Source: Mariniphaga sp040772505 (GTDB taxonomy: Bacteria; Bacteroidota; Bacteroidia; Bacteroidales; Prolixibacteraceae). Taken from it: DNA of 64,000 bases. The DNA is taken from the NCBI GenBank assembly GCA_040772505.1, contig JAXGYA010000001.1:186001-250000 (forward strand). The letters are read 5' to 3'. Numbering within the stretch: the stretch's first letter is position 1; each line of letters begins with the position of its first letter. The notes beneath the pieces are model-generated. The model was not told the origin of the DNA, did no database searches, and saw nothing but the letters and a program-made list of their open reading frames with translations. Below, piece after piece: positions 18,592-27,119 of the stretch. Position numbers and translations under genes: made by a program.

Positions 18592-21500
18592 TTAAAATGA
18601 CACATTTAATCCCACACTAAACTTTCTAAGTTGTGGATAAATTCCACCTCCTGATACAATAGCTAGTTCAGGATCTACTCCCGAGGGAACATGATCAAGT
18701 CTCAATAAATTTTCAGCGGATAAGAATAATCTAATTTTGTTAAGAAAAGTCAATTGTTCGGTTAAAGATCCTTCAAAATTATATCCTATTTCTATATTTT
18801 TAAGTGTCAAATATGCACCATTAGTGAGATATTTAGTTTGAGTTAGCCTGCTATAGGAATAATTACCCCCCCCCGAAGGATAGACTCTGGGATAAAATGT
18901 TTCTGTATTATCTGGTGTCCAATAATCCAGAGTGTGACTATAAACACCGGAATAAAAACCTAAATGAGGCCACATAAGTTGATTTGAAAGCCATAAATCC
19001 CGTTTTCCAACACCTTGAATAAGAAATGAAAAATCAAATTTTTTATAATAACCATTGCCTACCACCCCAAATTGATAACGCCTGTTATCGTTACCAATAA
19101 TTTTACGATCGCCAGGATTTGAAAGAGTACTATTCCCATAATCTATTCTGCCACTATCATCCAAATCTACGTATTTAATGTCTCCGGGATTAGGATTTAT
19201 TACTGAATAATAGGGACCAACTATTCCTTCCCTTAAAGTCCCATTCATCAAATTTTCATCCAGGCTTCCTGGCTCAAAATCGTCAACTGTAAAAAATCGG
19301 TCAGTTACTAATCCCCATATTTGCCCAAATTCATAGCCTTCATAATATTGACTTAATAATCCTGCTTCATTTTTAAACTTAGTAACAAAAGCCCTGTTAT
19401 CTGATAAATTAAATCCTATTGAATATCCGAAATCATTCTCATCTACCCTCCAATCAACACGTAACTCCCATCCTTTAGACTCTAGATCTGCAACATTTTT
19501 TTGTGGAGCGGAAGCACCTATTACTGCTGGTAATTCAGAAGCTGCTCCTAACATATCGTGAGTTTGTCTATTATAATAGTCAAATGTTGCAGATAATCTT
19601 TGATCAAATAAACTGACATCAATACCAATATTTCGCGTTGCAACAGTTTCCCATGTGAAAGAAGAACTTACCAAAGCAGGAGTACCGATAGTTAAATGAC
19701 GAAGGTTAGAACCAGGATTAATCCAACTAGAAACATATGGAGTCATTCCTGGAATATAAGCGTAATTACTAATGTCTTGATTTCCAATCTCTCCATACGA
19801 CCCTCTTATCTTCATAAAGTCAATCACACTTTTAATAGGTTCAAAAAAAGACTCTTCAGATAAAACCCATCCCAAAGATACGGAGGGAAAAAATCCGAAT
19901 CTTGATTTTTGAGGGAACTTTGAAGAACCATCATACCTTATATTGGATTCGACAAGATATTTATTCTTAAAAGAATAATCCAATCTACCAAAGTAACCAG
20001 AAATAGAATAATCATTAAATGATTCTCCAACTGTTTGTGTTCCAGAAGCTGTAGCAAGAGATGGCAGCTCAAAATTAAGTAAAGTAGCCCTATCAGCCCA
20101 AAAACCTGAATACTTTCGTAATTCCTGGTTAGTGCCAATTAAAATATCAATTTTATGATCATTATATACTTTTGAATAATCTGCATAAATATTCAATGCG
20201 TGATAATCTGTGGTACCAAAAGATCTATTATAACCTGATTCTGCACGGGCAGGATTACGATATGTAATTGGAACGGGCGACTCTGAAATAGCATCCCAAT
20301 ACATATTCTCAGTCTGGGATACTATTGTGCTAGAATTCATTTTATTATATGTATATTCTCCAATTAAATTCAAATCATTTAAAAGATTATACTCTAACTT
20401 TTCAAAAAACCTTAAATCTTCTTTAAAATTACGATCAGGAGGTTCGTTTTCCAGGATATTATTTGGAGTATTATAAGGATAAAGTGTTCCATCCTCAGAG
20501 GCCCTAAATCCGGTACTTGTATGATTTCCAAGGGTAAGTCCTTGATAAAACAGCATAGAATAATTATTAGGTGTCGACCTATCAGAGTTATGATACAAAA
20601 TATTTGTTGATGATACTAAATTATTCGTTAGTTCAGTATTTAAATATGCATTTACATTATACTTTTTATAACTATCCTTATCAGTAATCATTATGCCATC
20701 TTCATCAGCAAATCCAAATGAAACTCTATAATTTGACCTATCTGATCCTCCGGAAAAAGAAAAATTATGCATTTGTTCAAAACTATTGGTCATAAATTTT
20801 TTATAAATATCTTCCTCAGTTAACCGATATAATATTCCATCAATATATGTTTCTCCAGCAGGATATTTTGAGGGATCAGAATTAAATTCAGCAAGAAGAT
20901 TACTCCATGTAGCTAAATCTTCACCGTTATAAAATGTGTAATGACCCCAGTCTTGCCAGGCATCTACAAGTTCTTTTGTTGTCAATTTCTCCGGTAAGTT
21001 AATCGGTTGACTAGTAGTAATATTGGTCCTGTAATTAAAAGAAATAGGTTCATTTTTTTTAGACTTTTTTGTAGTTATTAAAATGACACCAAATGCAGCA
21101 CGTCCACCATAAATAGCTGATGAAGATGCATCTTTTAATACAGAAATATTTTCTATATCAGCTGGATTAATGTTTTCAATGCTCATTGGTACGTTGTCAA
21201 CTAATACCAAAGGACTCCCCCCGGTAATTGACATAACACCCCTAATTCTAATGCTTGATGGCTCACCAGGCCGGCCTGAATTAGTAGTTACTTGTACTCC
21301 AGGCAAAGTTCCTTGAATTGCTTGGGCAGTGCTACTAACAGGTCGGTTAGCTAATATTTTACCCATATCCACCTGATCAACTGCACCTGTAAGATTTTTT
21401 TTCTCTTTTATTCCATATCCAATTGCCACAACCTCTTCCAATCCAATCGTCTCGTCCTCCATCCTCATATTAATACTCGTCTGATTCCCAACATCCACTT

Positions 21501-22110
21501 CCTGTGTATGCATACCCACAAACGAAAATTGCAAGGTTTCTGCATCCAATGGAATATTCAATGAAAACTCCCCATCGTTATTGGTCACTGTTCCAATGGT
21601 GGTACCTTTAACAATTATAGAAACGCCTGGCAAAGGCAGCCCATCTGTGTCGGTTACTTTTCCGGTAATTTCCTTTTGTTGGGGTTGCTCAATAACCGTT
21701 TTGATATCTCCTTTCAGGCGTAGAATTTGTTTTTCCAACTCACGCCTTGGAGCTACTCCGATTACTATTTGCCGGTCGTTAATTACGTATATATTATTTG
21801 TTTCGGCAAAAAGCTGGTTCAATATGGTTTCCACATCCTGTTCGGTGGCATGGAGAGTTACCTGCCGGTTTAAATCCACATGTTTTTCCTGATAAAAGAA
21901 AAGGAACTCGCTTTGGTCCTCGATGGCTTTTATCACCTCTTTTACCGTGGCATTGTTCAAATCCAGCGTGAGTTTTGTGTTTTGCGAATAAGAAGTGGCG
22001 CTGAATGCCATTGCTGTGCTTATCATGATTAAAAACAGGCTTAACCGCATAATTCGCATGGTTTTACGGAGATATTTCAAAAATTCTCCTCGTTCTAAAT
22101 TTTTTTTCAT
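18592..22110 (-). CDS. susC: SusC/RagA TonB-dependent transporter with STN domain
   Basis: This outer-membrane TonB-dependent importer has 1172 residues. The order is: signal/anchor (about 18-42), STN signalling domain (about 48-118, KLTLDLNNATVKEVIKAI), a carboxypeptidase-D-regulatory-like domain (about 148-225, GKVTDTDGLPLPGVSIIVKG), a plug with the SusC signature (VLVDNVPMSIENINPADIEN) and a 22-strand barrel to the C-terminal Phe. The STN domain contacts the FecR anti-sigma factor, so the gene is expected to signal through the ECF system encoded just upstream. The first ~230 codons have clearly higher GC than the barrel. The start used puts a long charged N-terminus before the signal; the ATG of MRIMRLSLF is an alternative. 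Confidence 0.95.
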   Translation of the reverse strand: MKKNLERGEFLKYLRKTMRIMRLSLFLIMISTAMAFSATSYSQNTKLTLDLNNATVKEVIKAIEDQSEFLFFYQEKHVDLNRQVTLHATEQDVETILNQLFAETNNIYVINDRQIVIGVAPRRELEKQILRLKGDIKTVIEQPQQKEITGKVTDTDGLPLPGVSIIVKGTTIGTVTNNDGEFSLNIPLDAETLQFSFVGMHTQEVDVGNQTSINMRMEDETIGLEEVVAIGYGIKEKKNLTGAVDQVDMGKILANRPVSSTAQAIQGTLPGVQVTTNSGRPGEPSSIRIRGVMSITGGSPLVLVDNVPMSIENINPADIENISVLKDASSSAIYGGRAAFGVILITTKKSKKNEPISFNYRTNITTSQPINLPEKLTTKELVDAWQDWGHYTFYNGEDLATWSNLLAEFNSDPSKYPAGETYIDGILYRLTEEDIYKKFMTNSFEQMHNFSFSGGSDRSNYRVSFGFADEDGIMITDKDSYKKYNVNAYLNTELTNNLVSSTNILYHNSDRSTPNNYSMLFYQGLTLGNHTSTGFRASEDGTLYPYNTPNNILENEPPDRNFKEDLRFFEKLEYNLLNDLNLIGEYTYNKMNSSTIVSQTENMYWDAISESPVPITYRNPARAESGYNRSFGTTDYHALNIYADYSKVYNDHKIDILIGTNQELRKYSGFWADRATLLNFELPSLATASGTQTVGESFNDYSISGYFGRLDYSFKNKYLVESNIRYDGSSKFPQKSRFGFFPSVSLGWVLSEESFFEPIKSVIDFMKIRGSYGEIGNQDISNYAYIPGMTPYVSSWINPGSNLRHLTIGTPALVSSSFTWETVATRNIGIDVSLFDQRLSATFDYYNRQTHDMLGAASELPAVIGASAPQKNVADLESKGWELRVDWRVDENDFGYSIGFNLSDNRAFVTKFKNEAGLLSQYYEGYEFGQIWGLVTDRFFTVDDFEPGSLDENLMNGTLREGIVGPYYSVINPNPGDIKYVDLDDSGRIDYGNSTLSNPGDRKIIGNDNRRYQFGVVGNGYYKKFDFSFLIQGVGKRDLWLSNQLMWPHLGFYSGVYSHTLDYWTPDNTETFYPRVYPSGGGNYSYSRLTQTKYLTNGAYLTLKNIEIGYNFEGSLTEQLTFLNKIRLFLSAENLLRLDHVPSGVDPELAIVSGGGIYPQLRKFSVGLNVSF

Positions 22111-22150
22111 ACTTTTGTTCGATTTTTATTACTAAATAAGAATTCGCTTA

Positions 22151-22190
22151 AAACCGGGGTCTGTTGGTCGCACATCCCGGTTTTTTTTAA
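22151..22190. terminator. Hairpin between fecR and susC
   Basis: AAACCGGG (22151-22158) pairs with CCCGGTTT (22176-22183) around a 17-base loop. On the plus strand it is followed by T8. On the minus strand, the direction of the genes, the stem is followed by only about four T residues, so it would act as a leaky attenuator between the regulator genes and susC. Confidence 0.5.
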
Positions 22191-22238
22191 ATTTTGGTCG
22201 TTTGTTTCGTTTTATCCCATAGGCACGTTTTTTAAGTT

Positions 22239-23453
22239 TTACGGTCTAATAATAAATGTATCATTTTCGCATTCCACAGAAAAGGAGGCTGAAAACCCAA
22301 TATTATTCAGCACCTTTCCCAGGTCGTCGGCCAAATCAAGTTTACCGGTAAAGGCCGGTTTGCCGGTAAGTTTCTCTGTTAAAATACTTTTATTGTAATA
22401 GCGCTCAAGGATTTTGAAAATATTTTCAACTGGCTCGTTTTCAAAAATTAGATAGCCGTCAATCCAGGAGGCATAGTGCTCAACATCCACCCGGTCTTTC
22501 TTTAAATTTTCCTCTGTTTTGCTGTAAACAATCCGCTCTCCGGGGTTCATCTCCATTGAGCCGGCAAACCGTTTGTTTTTTGCTGCATCCACTTTCCCGG
22601 AAAGCAGCACTACCTGCGATTGATTATCATTTGCATAGGAAGTAACATTGAACCGTGTGCCGGTAGCCCTGATTTTCATATCTGCTGTGATGACATGGAA
22701 AGGTTTTGAAGGATCGGACTCTACATAAAAAAAAGCTTCACCCGACAGATATACTTCTCGCGTATTTCCTGTGAATTTTACCGGATATGAGAGTTGGCTC
22801 CCCGAGTTGAGCCAAATTTTGGTGCCGTCTGTCAAAATAATCTCTGAGCGTTTCCCATAAGGTACAATTACATGAGTCAGTGAAATTTTTTCAGAACCTT
22901 TTTTTGTTTCATCCACCTTTAGGGTATCGCTGTTAATGGTGAGGTTGCCGGAAACTGACTGTTGAATGCGAGTTTGCTCTGTTTCAAATTCAGTAATGCG
23001 CCCATCCGGCAGTACAACTCTTCCTTTTTCCAGCAGTTCAACGCTTTCAAACTCCTCCGGGAAGAAATGATTGGTTTTGTGAAAATAGTAAAACAGACTG
23101 CCAAGCGTAAGAATGAACAGAAAAACTGCTGCGATTTTTGCAATGTTATACCATAACTTTCGCACAGGGAAAGAAGATGACCGGATTTTTTTATAAACAT
23201 TATCCTGATTTCCCAGGAAATCAACAGGCTCGATAGCCTGAAATACCCTGATGAAAAATATTGCTTCTCTTACCTGTTGCTGTTTTTCGGGATGATTTTT
23301 CAGGAAATCGTTCCAGTACCGGTCGGTTTCCTGGGTCGGGTGCAGTACCCATTTCATAAAGTCATCATCAAGGATGAATTCTTCGGTGGAGTATTTTATA
23401 TATTTATCGTAGTTCATTAATGTCATGCTTATATCTATATAAAGACATGACAA
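22239..23453 (-). CDS. FecR-family anti-sigma factor
   Basis: This inner-membrane anti-sigma/sigma-regulator holds or activates the cognate ECF factor in response to the STN domain of SusC. The 404 residues comprise an N-terminal cytoplasmic region, one membrane span (about 108-126, IAKIAAVFLFILTLGSLFYYF), the FecR domain (about 185-285, with LPDGRITEFE upstream, VPYGKRSEIILTDGTKIWLN and GEAFFYVESDPSKPFHV) and a C-terminal DUF4974-like region (about 330-404, ENEPVENIFKILERYYN). The start could be the second ATG (MTLMNYDKYI), which better fits normal FecR N-termini. It lies between the sigma gene and susC on the same strand. Confidence 0.93.
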   Translation of the reverse strand: MSCLYIDISMTLMNYDKYIKYSTEEFILDDDFMKWVLHPTQETDRYWNDFLKNHPEKQQQVREAIFFIRVFQAIEPVDFLGNQDNVYKKIRSSSFPVRKLWYNIAKIAAVFLFILTLGSLFYYFHKTNHFFPEEFESVELLEKGRVVLPDGRITEFETEQTRIQQSVSGNLTINSDTLKVDETKKGSEKISLTHVIVPYGKRSEIILTDGTKIWLNSGSQLSYPVKFTGNTREVYLSGEAFFYVESDPSKPFHVITADMKIRATGTRFNVTSYANDNQSQVVLLSGKVDAAKNKRFAGSMEMNPGERIVYSKTEENLKKDRVDVEHYASWIDGYLIFENEPVENIFKILERYYNKSILTEKLTGKPAFTGKLDLADDLGKVLNNIGFSASFSVECENDTFIIRP

Positions 23454-23496
23454 GGGAAAACATCATCAATAAATTTAAGTTTTTTTTATAAATCTT

Positions 23497-23571
23497 TAAA
23501 TATTTCGGTGCGCTGCACCTTTATTTTGAAGGTTAACTTCATTTCTACAAATATTCTGGTGCGCTGCACCA
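23497..23571 (-). repeat. Two REP-like hairpin elements
   Basis: On the minus strand two copies read GGTGCAGCGCACC followed by GAAATATTTAAAGA or AGAATATTTGTAGA. The arms GGTGC and GCACC pair around a 3-base loop. The same hairpin-plus-tail plan occurs in the opposite orientation at 23709-23734. The plan is like REP elements mobilised by RAYT transposases; no such transposase gene is in the window. Confidence 0.65.
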
Positions 23572-23708
23572 TCATTCCTAAAAAATGAATTTGATTATTA
23601 TTACAACGATAAATTAATCACGGCTAAATATCTTTAGCAGGCAAGACATTGGTAATATGGCTGTTAAACAGCCTGTACCTTTGAGACCACATGATAACAA
23701 TGAAAAAA

Positions 23709-23734
23709 TAGCGGCAGCGCCGCGAAAATATTTG
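23709..23734 (+). repeat. Third REP-like hairpin element, inverted
   Basis: GCGGCAGCGCCGC followed by GAAAATATTTGCAGA. It shares the GCAGCGC core and the AATATTTGnAGA tail with the two copies upstream but lies on the opposite strand, so the group resembles a head-to-head composite (BIME-like). The rest of 23454-23841 has no gene; a small hairpin GGCTG-TTAAA-CAGCC lies near 23660. Confidence 0.6.
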
Positions 23735-23818
23735 CAGAGGCAAAAAAGGCTCAACTTTAGACCTGGCAAAATCCATTTGCATCAGATGTATTGCACATGT
23801 GTCAAAAATCTGGTGTAG

Positions 23819-23845
23819 CTAGTCGTTCATCTCCTGTTTATTCAT
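23819..23845 (-). pseudogene. Eight-codon remnant at the position of a HEPN partner
   Basis: The stop codon of the nucleotidyltransferase gene overlaps an ATG (ATGA arrangement). That ATG opens MNKQEMND and then meets TAG. HEPN partner genes of MNT nucleotidyltransferases normally start in exactly this overlapping position. The rest of the expected gene is replaced by REP-like sequence. Position and start support loss of a partner gene; eight codons are too few to prove identity. Confidence 0.35.
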
Positions 23846-24147
23846 AGCGCGATCCCTGTTGATTCTGCTGTATTTACAATGGGTAATTTAAGGTTGTTTT
23901 TAGTCTTAACTAAAACATCAATTTTTTGTTCTCCCAACAAAAGGTCAAGTTTGGCGAGGAATTCAGCTTTTTGCAACATCAGTATTTTCGAATCCTGTTC
24001 AACGGGCAATTGAATATATAAATCGATATCGCCTCCTTTTTTCCTATCATCAGCACGGGAACCAAATAAATAAACGATTACCTCGCTGCCCCATATTTCA
24101 CCGGCAACTTTTTTTATGGTGTTTGCCTCAAATTTTGTAAGCCTCAT
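23842..24147 (-). CDS. MNT-type nucleotidyltransferase (minimal)
   Basis: A 101-residue minimal nucleotidyltransferase. The hallmark GSRADDRKKGGDIDLYI (about residues 29-45) gives the GS motif and the paired acidic residues DxD that bind the metal and nucleotide, and a third acidic residue is in KIDVLV. Such proteins are antitoxin-like AMPylators or adenylyltransferases that modify a HEPN toxin partner. Here no intact HEPN gene is present on either side, so the gene is an orphan. It stands between the regulator genes of the PUL and the sigma duplication and looks unrelated to sugar uptake. Confidence 0.85.
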   Translation of the reverse strand: MRLTKFEANTIKKVAGEIWGSEVIVYLFGSRADDRKKGGDIDLYIQLPVEQDSKILMLQKAEFLAKLDLLLGEQKIDVLVKTKNNLKLPIVNTAESTGIAL

Positions 24148-24229
24148 TTTCTCTTTTTTTACAAAGGTATTTTATTGTTTTAGAATTACCAATTTAAAGC
24201 TATCAGAAAAAGAACAGCCTATCCATGTC

Positions 24230-24392
24230 CTTCTTTATAATCCAGCTCACTGGTAAACCGGAGGTAAATCGCTTCCTTTTGGCGTGGGGTGAGTTCGTTT
24301 AATGCCAACAACAATATTTTTGATTTTTGTTCCGAAATCTCTCTCAGAATAATTTTCTGCTCTACCGACCAGACCACGTCAAATCCGATGTT
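24230..24392 (-). pseudogene. Partial duplicate of the ECF sigma gene
   Basis: This 163-base segment matches 24627-24789 inside the sigma gene with 10 differences and no gaps, so it is about 94% identical. It covers the end of the region 2/4 linker and most of region 4 (SEQKSKI, LNELTPRQKEAIYLRF). Both ends break off abruptly into unrelated sequence and no start is available. It is a broken copy, old enough to have diverged slightly. Confidence 0.85.
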
Positions 24393-24432
24393 TTTTACGA
24401 ATCCCTAAATAACTACTTGAAAGTAGCTCTCC

Positions 24433-24496
24433 CGCTGATTTCGCTGATTTCGGCAAAAATTTATTAAAAATCAGCGTTTATCTGCGGAATCTGCAG
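24433..24496. repeat. Degenerate ATCTGCGnA-type repeat in inverted arrangement
   Basis: GCTGATTTCGCTGATTTCGG on one side and ATCAGCGTTTATCTGCGG then AATCTGC on the other are variants of one short unit facing each other across an AT-rich centre. They can fold into an imperfect hairpin. It lies between the sigma duplicate and the intact sigma gene. Confidence 0.5.
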
Positions 24497-24540
24497 GACA
24501 TTAACAAAATATTCATCTAAAGGGGAATACATACGGACAA

Positions 24541-25092
24541 TCATTTAATTTTTTTTCTCAAAATTGAAATCGCCCTGGAAATAAGATTACGGCAGGCTTC
24601 CACACTGATGTCCATAAGAGCGGCAACTTCTTTATAATCCAGCTCTCTGGTAAACCGGAGGTAAATCGCTTCCTTTTGGCGTGGGGTGAGTTCATTTAAT
24701 GCCTGCAATAACATTTTCGATTTTTGTTCCGAAATCTCTCTCAGAATAATTTCCTGCTCAACCGACCAGACCACGTCAAATCCGATATTCTCCATGCTTT
24801 CATCGTAATCAAACCTTTGTTCTCCCTGAATTTTCCGCAACAGTTTGCGCTTGAATGAGGCAAGGAGATAAAAAAGAATATTGTCTGTGTCTCCTAAATG
24901 TTTTCGTTTATTCAAAAGTTCGGAAAAAAGCTCCTGTATGGCATCTTCTACCCAAACATGATTGGAAGTAAACTTTAATCCGTAAAAATATAATTTGTCG
25001 AAATTATGGCAGTAAATCAATTCAAATGCCTTGTCGTCACCTTTTTTAAAGGAGGCCCACAATTCAATATCGGTGTGAAAAGGCATATTCAT
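24541..25092 (-). CDS. ECF RNA polymerase sigma factor
   Basis: This ECF (group IV) sigma-70 factor has 183 residues. Region 2 lies at about 20-85 (HNFDKLYFYGLKFTSNHVWVEDAIQ in two pieces) and region 4 at about 125-178 (LNELTPRQKEAIYLRF, then YKEVAALMDISVEACRNLI, the helix-turn-helix). It directs transcription of the susC operon when released through FecR. The order sigma, MNT insertion, fecR, susC is unusual only because the MNT gene and repeats interrupt the normally tight sigma-fecR pair by about 1.1 kb. Confidence 0.92.
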   Translation of the reverse strand: MNMPFHTDIELWASFKKGDDKAFELIYCHNFDKLYFYGLKFTSNHVWVEDAIQELFSELLNKRKHLGDTDNILFYLLASFKRKLLRKIQGEQRFDYDESMENIGFDVVWSVEQEIILREISEQKSKMLLQALNELTPRQKEAIYLRFTRELDYKEVAALMDISVEACRNLISRAISILRKKIK

Positions 25093-25230
25093 AAATCATT
25101 CAGTTTAATATAACAAGCAAATATACTCAAACAATTTTTACTTCAACTTTAGATTTTTAGAAATTATCCCTTTGAATGAGCCTGCCAGATACATTATTAT
25201 TCCTTGCGAAGCTATAGTCAATTAAGCAAA

Positions 25231-25263
25231 AACCACGTTATTTTAATCATAACGTGGTTTTTT
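25231..25263 (-). terminator. Terminator after tRNA-Leu
   Basis: AACCACGTTAT (25231-25241) and ATAACGTGGTT (25249-25259) form an 11-bp stem. On the minus strand it starts a few bases after the 3' end of the tRNA and is followed by GTTTTTGC, a plausible intrinsic terminator. Confidence 0.8.
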
Positions 25264-25265
25264 CG

Positions 25266-25349
25266 TACCCGGAGCGGGAATCGAACCCGCACTCTGTTGC
25301 CAGAACTGGATTTTGAATCCAGCGCGTCTACCTATTCCGCCACCCGGGC
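25266..25349 (-). tRNA. tRNA-Leu (CAA)
   Basis: An 84-nt tRNA with a long variable arm, read on the minus strand. The acceptor starts GCCCGGG and ends CCGGGT plus discriminator A. The anticodon stem-loop CTGGA-TTCAAAA-TCCAG gives anticodon CAA. The T-arm is GCGGGTTCGATTCCCGC. The long variable arm (TTCTGGCAACAGAGT region) fits class II tRNA-Leu. CCA is not encoded. Confidence 0.95.
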
Positions 25350-25483
25350 ATTCCGATTTGCGAAAAATGGTTTGCAAAACTAACTATTTAACAGAAATTG
25401 ACAAAATTCTACTTCAAACAATTTTAATTCTTTTGAGTTAAAAGATTCTGAAATAAATTCGTTATATTAGTACTCTTCAGATA

Positions 25484-27088
25484 ATGAATTTACTTTGTGA
25501 AACTTTAAAGTTTAATGTGATGAAAATAAAGAATTTAAAAATTAAGAATATAGTGCCGGCACTGTTTTCAGCACTTCTGCTGATATCTTCTTACTCCGGT
25601 TTTGCCCAGCAGCCAGACCAGCAGGTTCTGGATCAAAACATCAGTATTTATGCCGAGGATGAACCACTCCATGATGTAATCGAAAAAATTTGTAAATACC
25701 TGAATATCGATTATTCATATAATGCCAACATTGTTGCCGACAAAAAAGTGAGTCTCAACATTTCAAACAAGCCGATTAAATTTGTTCTAGATAAGCTGAT
25801 GAAAGATTTTTATCTGCTCTTTGAAATTGAAGACAATATTTTAGTTGTCAGGGATTATGTGCCTCTGGACGAAAGCATGGCACTTGACAGGAGCACAAGC
25901 CAGTTTTACAGCGCCAACCGTGGCTTTCTTTTCAATGATCCGCGTGAAAAACACATTACCATAAATTTCAAACAGGCAAGCAACCTGATAATCATACCGG
26001 TAATGATCAACGAATCGGATACTTTGAATTTTATTTTGGACACCGGCCTTCGTTATCCAATTATTACCGAGCTCCCTTTCGTAAACAAGCTGAATCTCAA
26101 TTATCTTGTTCCTGTGCCGATTCAAGGGATTGGTGAAGGTGATGAACTAATGGCATACCGCTCAAACAACAATACTCTTAAGCTCGGAAAACTGACTGCA
26201 TGGAACCAGGAGGTGCAAATGATTATTGATGAAAATTTTCAAATTTCGCACATATTGGGTCTCCCTGTGCATGGTCTGATCGGGTTTAACCTTTTTAAGG
26301 ACTACATTGTAAAAATTGACTATTCATCCGACAAGCTAACACTTTACCGACCCGAATATTACAAATACCGTGACAATAAACGGGATATCATCATGCCGCT
26401 TCACATGGAAGGAGGCAAGCCATTTGTACGCACCAGCATTGTGAATGAAGAGCTGCAGGAGATTCCCGTAAAACTTCTGGTTGACACCGGTGCAAGCGAT
26501 GCGCTGTGGCTTTCCGAGAAATCCGACCAGCGGATAAGCATCCCCTCAATTCATATTGAAGCATTCCTGGGACGCGGACTGAGCGGCGATTTATTCGGAA
26601 TAAAGGGCAGAATCGACGGATTGTGGGTTGGACCTCTGGTTTTGCCAAAACCCATCGTAGCATTTCCAAACTCAGAGCTTATTGACCAGCTCATCTCAAA
26701 CAACAACCGCAACGGAACTCTTGGCGCCGAAATCTTAAGACGGTTTCTTGTAACCTTAGATTACAGAAACAACCGAATGACACTCCGCCCAACATCACGA
26801 ATCAGAGAAGAGTTCAATTACAATATGAGCGGCATGGAGGTGATCAATCCAATGCCCGGACTTCCCATTTTTACCATTACCGATATCCGGGAAAATTCAC
26901 CTGCCTATTTTGCAGGACTAAAGGAAAACGATCAGATTCTTTCGCTCAACAATACAAATCATAAGTCTCTTGAGCTCAATGACATAAACCTTCTTTTACA
27001 AAGCAGGGAAAACAAAAAAATCAAAATAAAAGTACTGCGTGAAGGGGAAGAATACAAAACATCTTTTGAACTGAAAAAAGTGTTCTAA
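25484..27088 (+). CDS. STN, double retropepsin-like protease and PDZ protein
   Basis: An exported 534-residue protein. The signal peptide is best read from the inner ATG at 25520 (MKIKNLKIK...GFAQQ). An STN domain follows at about 52-125 (NISIYAEDEPLHDVIEKICK). Two retropepsin-like lobes come next, each with an aspartic-protease motif: FILDTGL at 183-189 and LLVDTGA at 331-337. A PDZ domain occupies about 455-530 (TDIRENSPAYFAGLKENDQIL). Two lobes in one chain could form a pepsin-like active site. It probably acts in the periplasm. The STN addition is unusual for this protease type. It opens a plus-strand run that continues with rbfA 31 bases later. Confidence 0.8.
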   Translation: MNLLCETLKFNVMKIKNLKIKNIVPALFSALLLISSYSGFAQQPDQQVLDQNISIYAEDEPLHDVIEKICKYLNIDYSYNANIVADKKVSLNISNKPIKFVLDKLMKDFYLLFEIEDNILVVRDYVPLDESMALDRSTSQFYSANRGFLFNDPREKHITINFKQASNLIIIPVMINESDTLNFILDTGLRYPIITELPFVNKLNLNYLVPVPIQGIGEGDELMAYRSNNNTLKLGKLTAWNQEVQMIIDENFQISHILGLPVHGLIGFNLFKDYIVKIDYSSDKLTLYRPEYYKYRDNKRDIIMPLHMEGGKPFVRTSIVNEELQEIPVKLLVDTGASDALWLSEKSDQRISIPSIHIEAFLGRGLSGDLFGIKGRIDGLWVGPLVLPKPIVAFPNSELIDQLISNNNRNGTLGAEILRRFLVTLDYRNNRMTLRPTSRIREEFNYNMSGMEVINPMPGLPIFTITDIRENSPAYFAGLKENDQILSLNNTNHKSLELNDINLLLQSRENKKIKIKVLREGEEYKTSFELKKVF

Positions 27089-27119
27089 AATTGAGTGGAC
27101 AAAAGCAGAAATTACAGAA

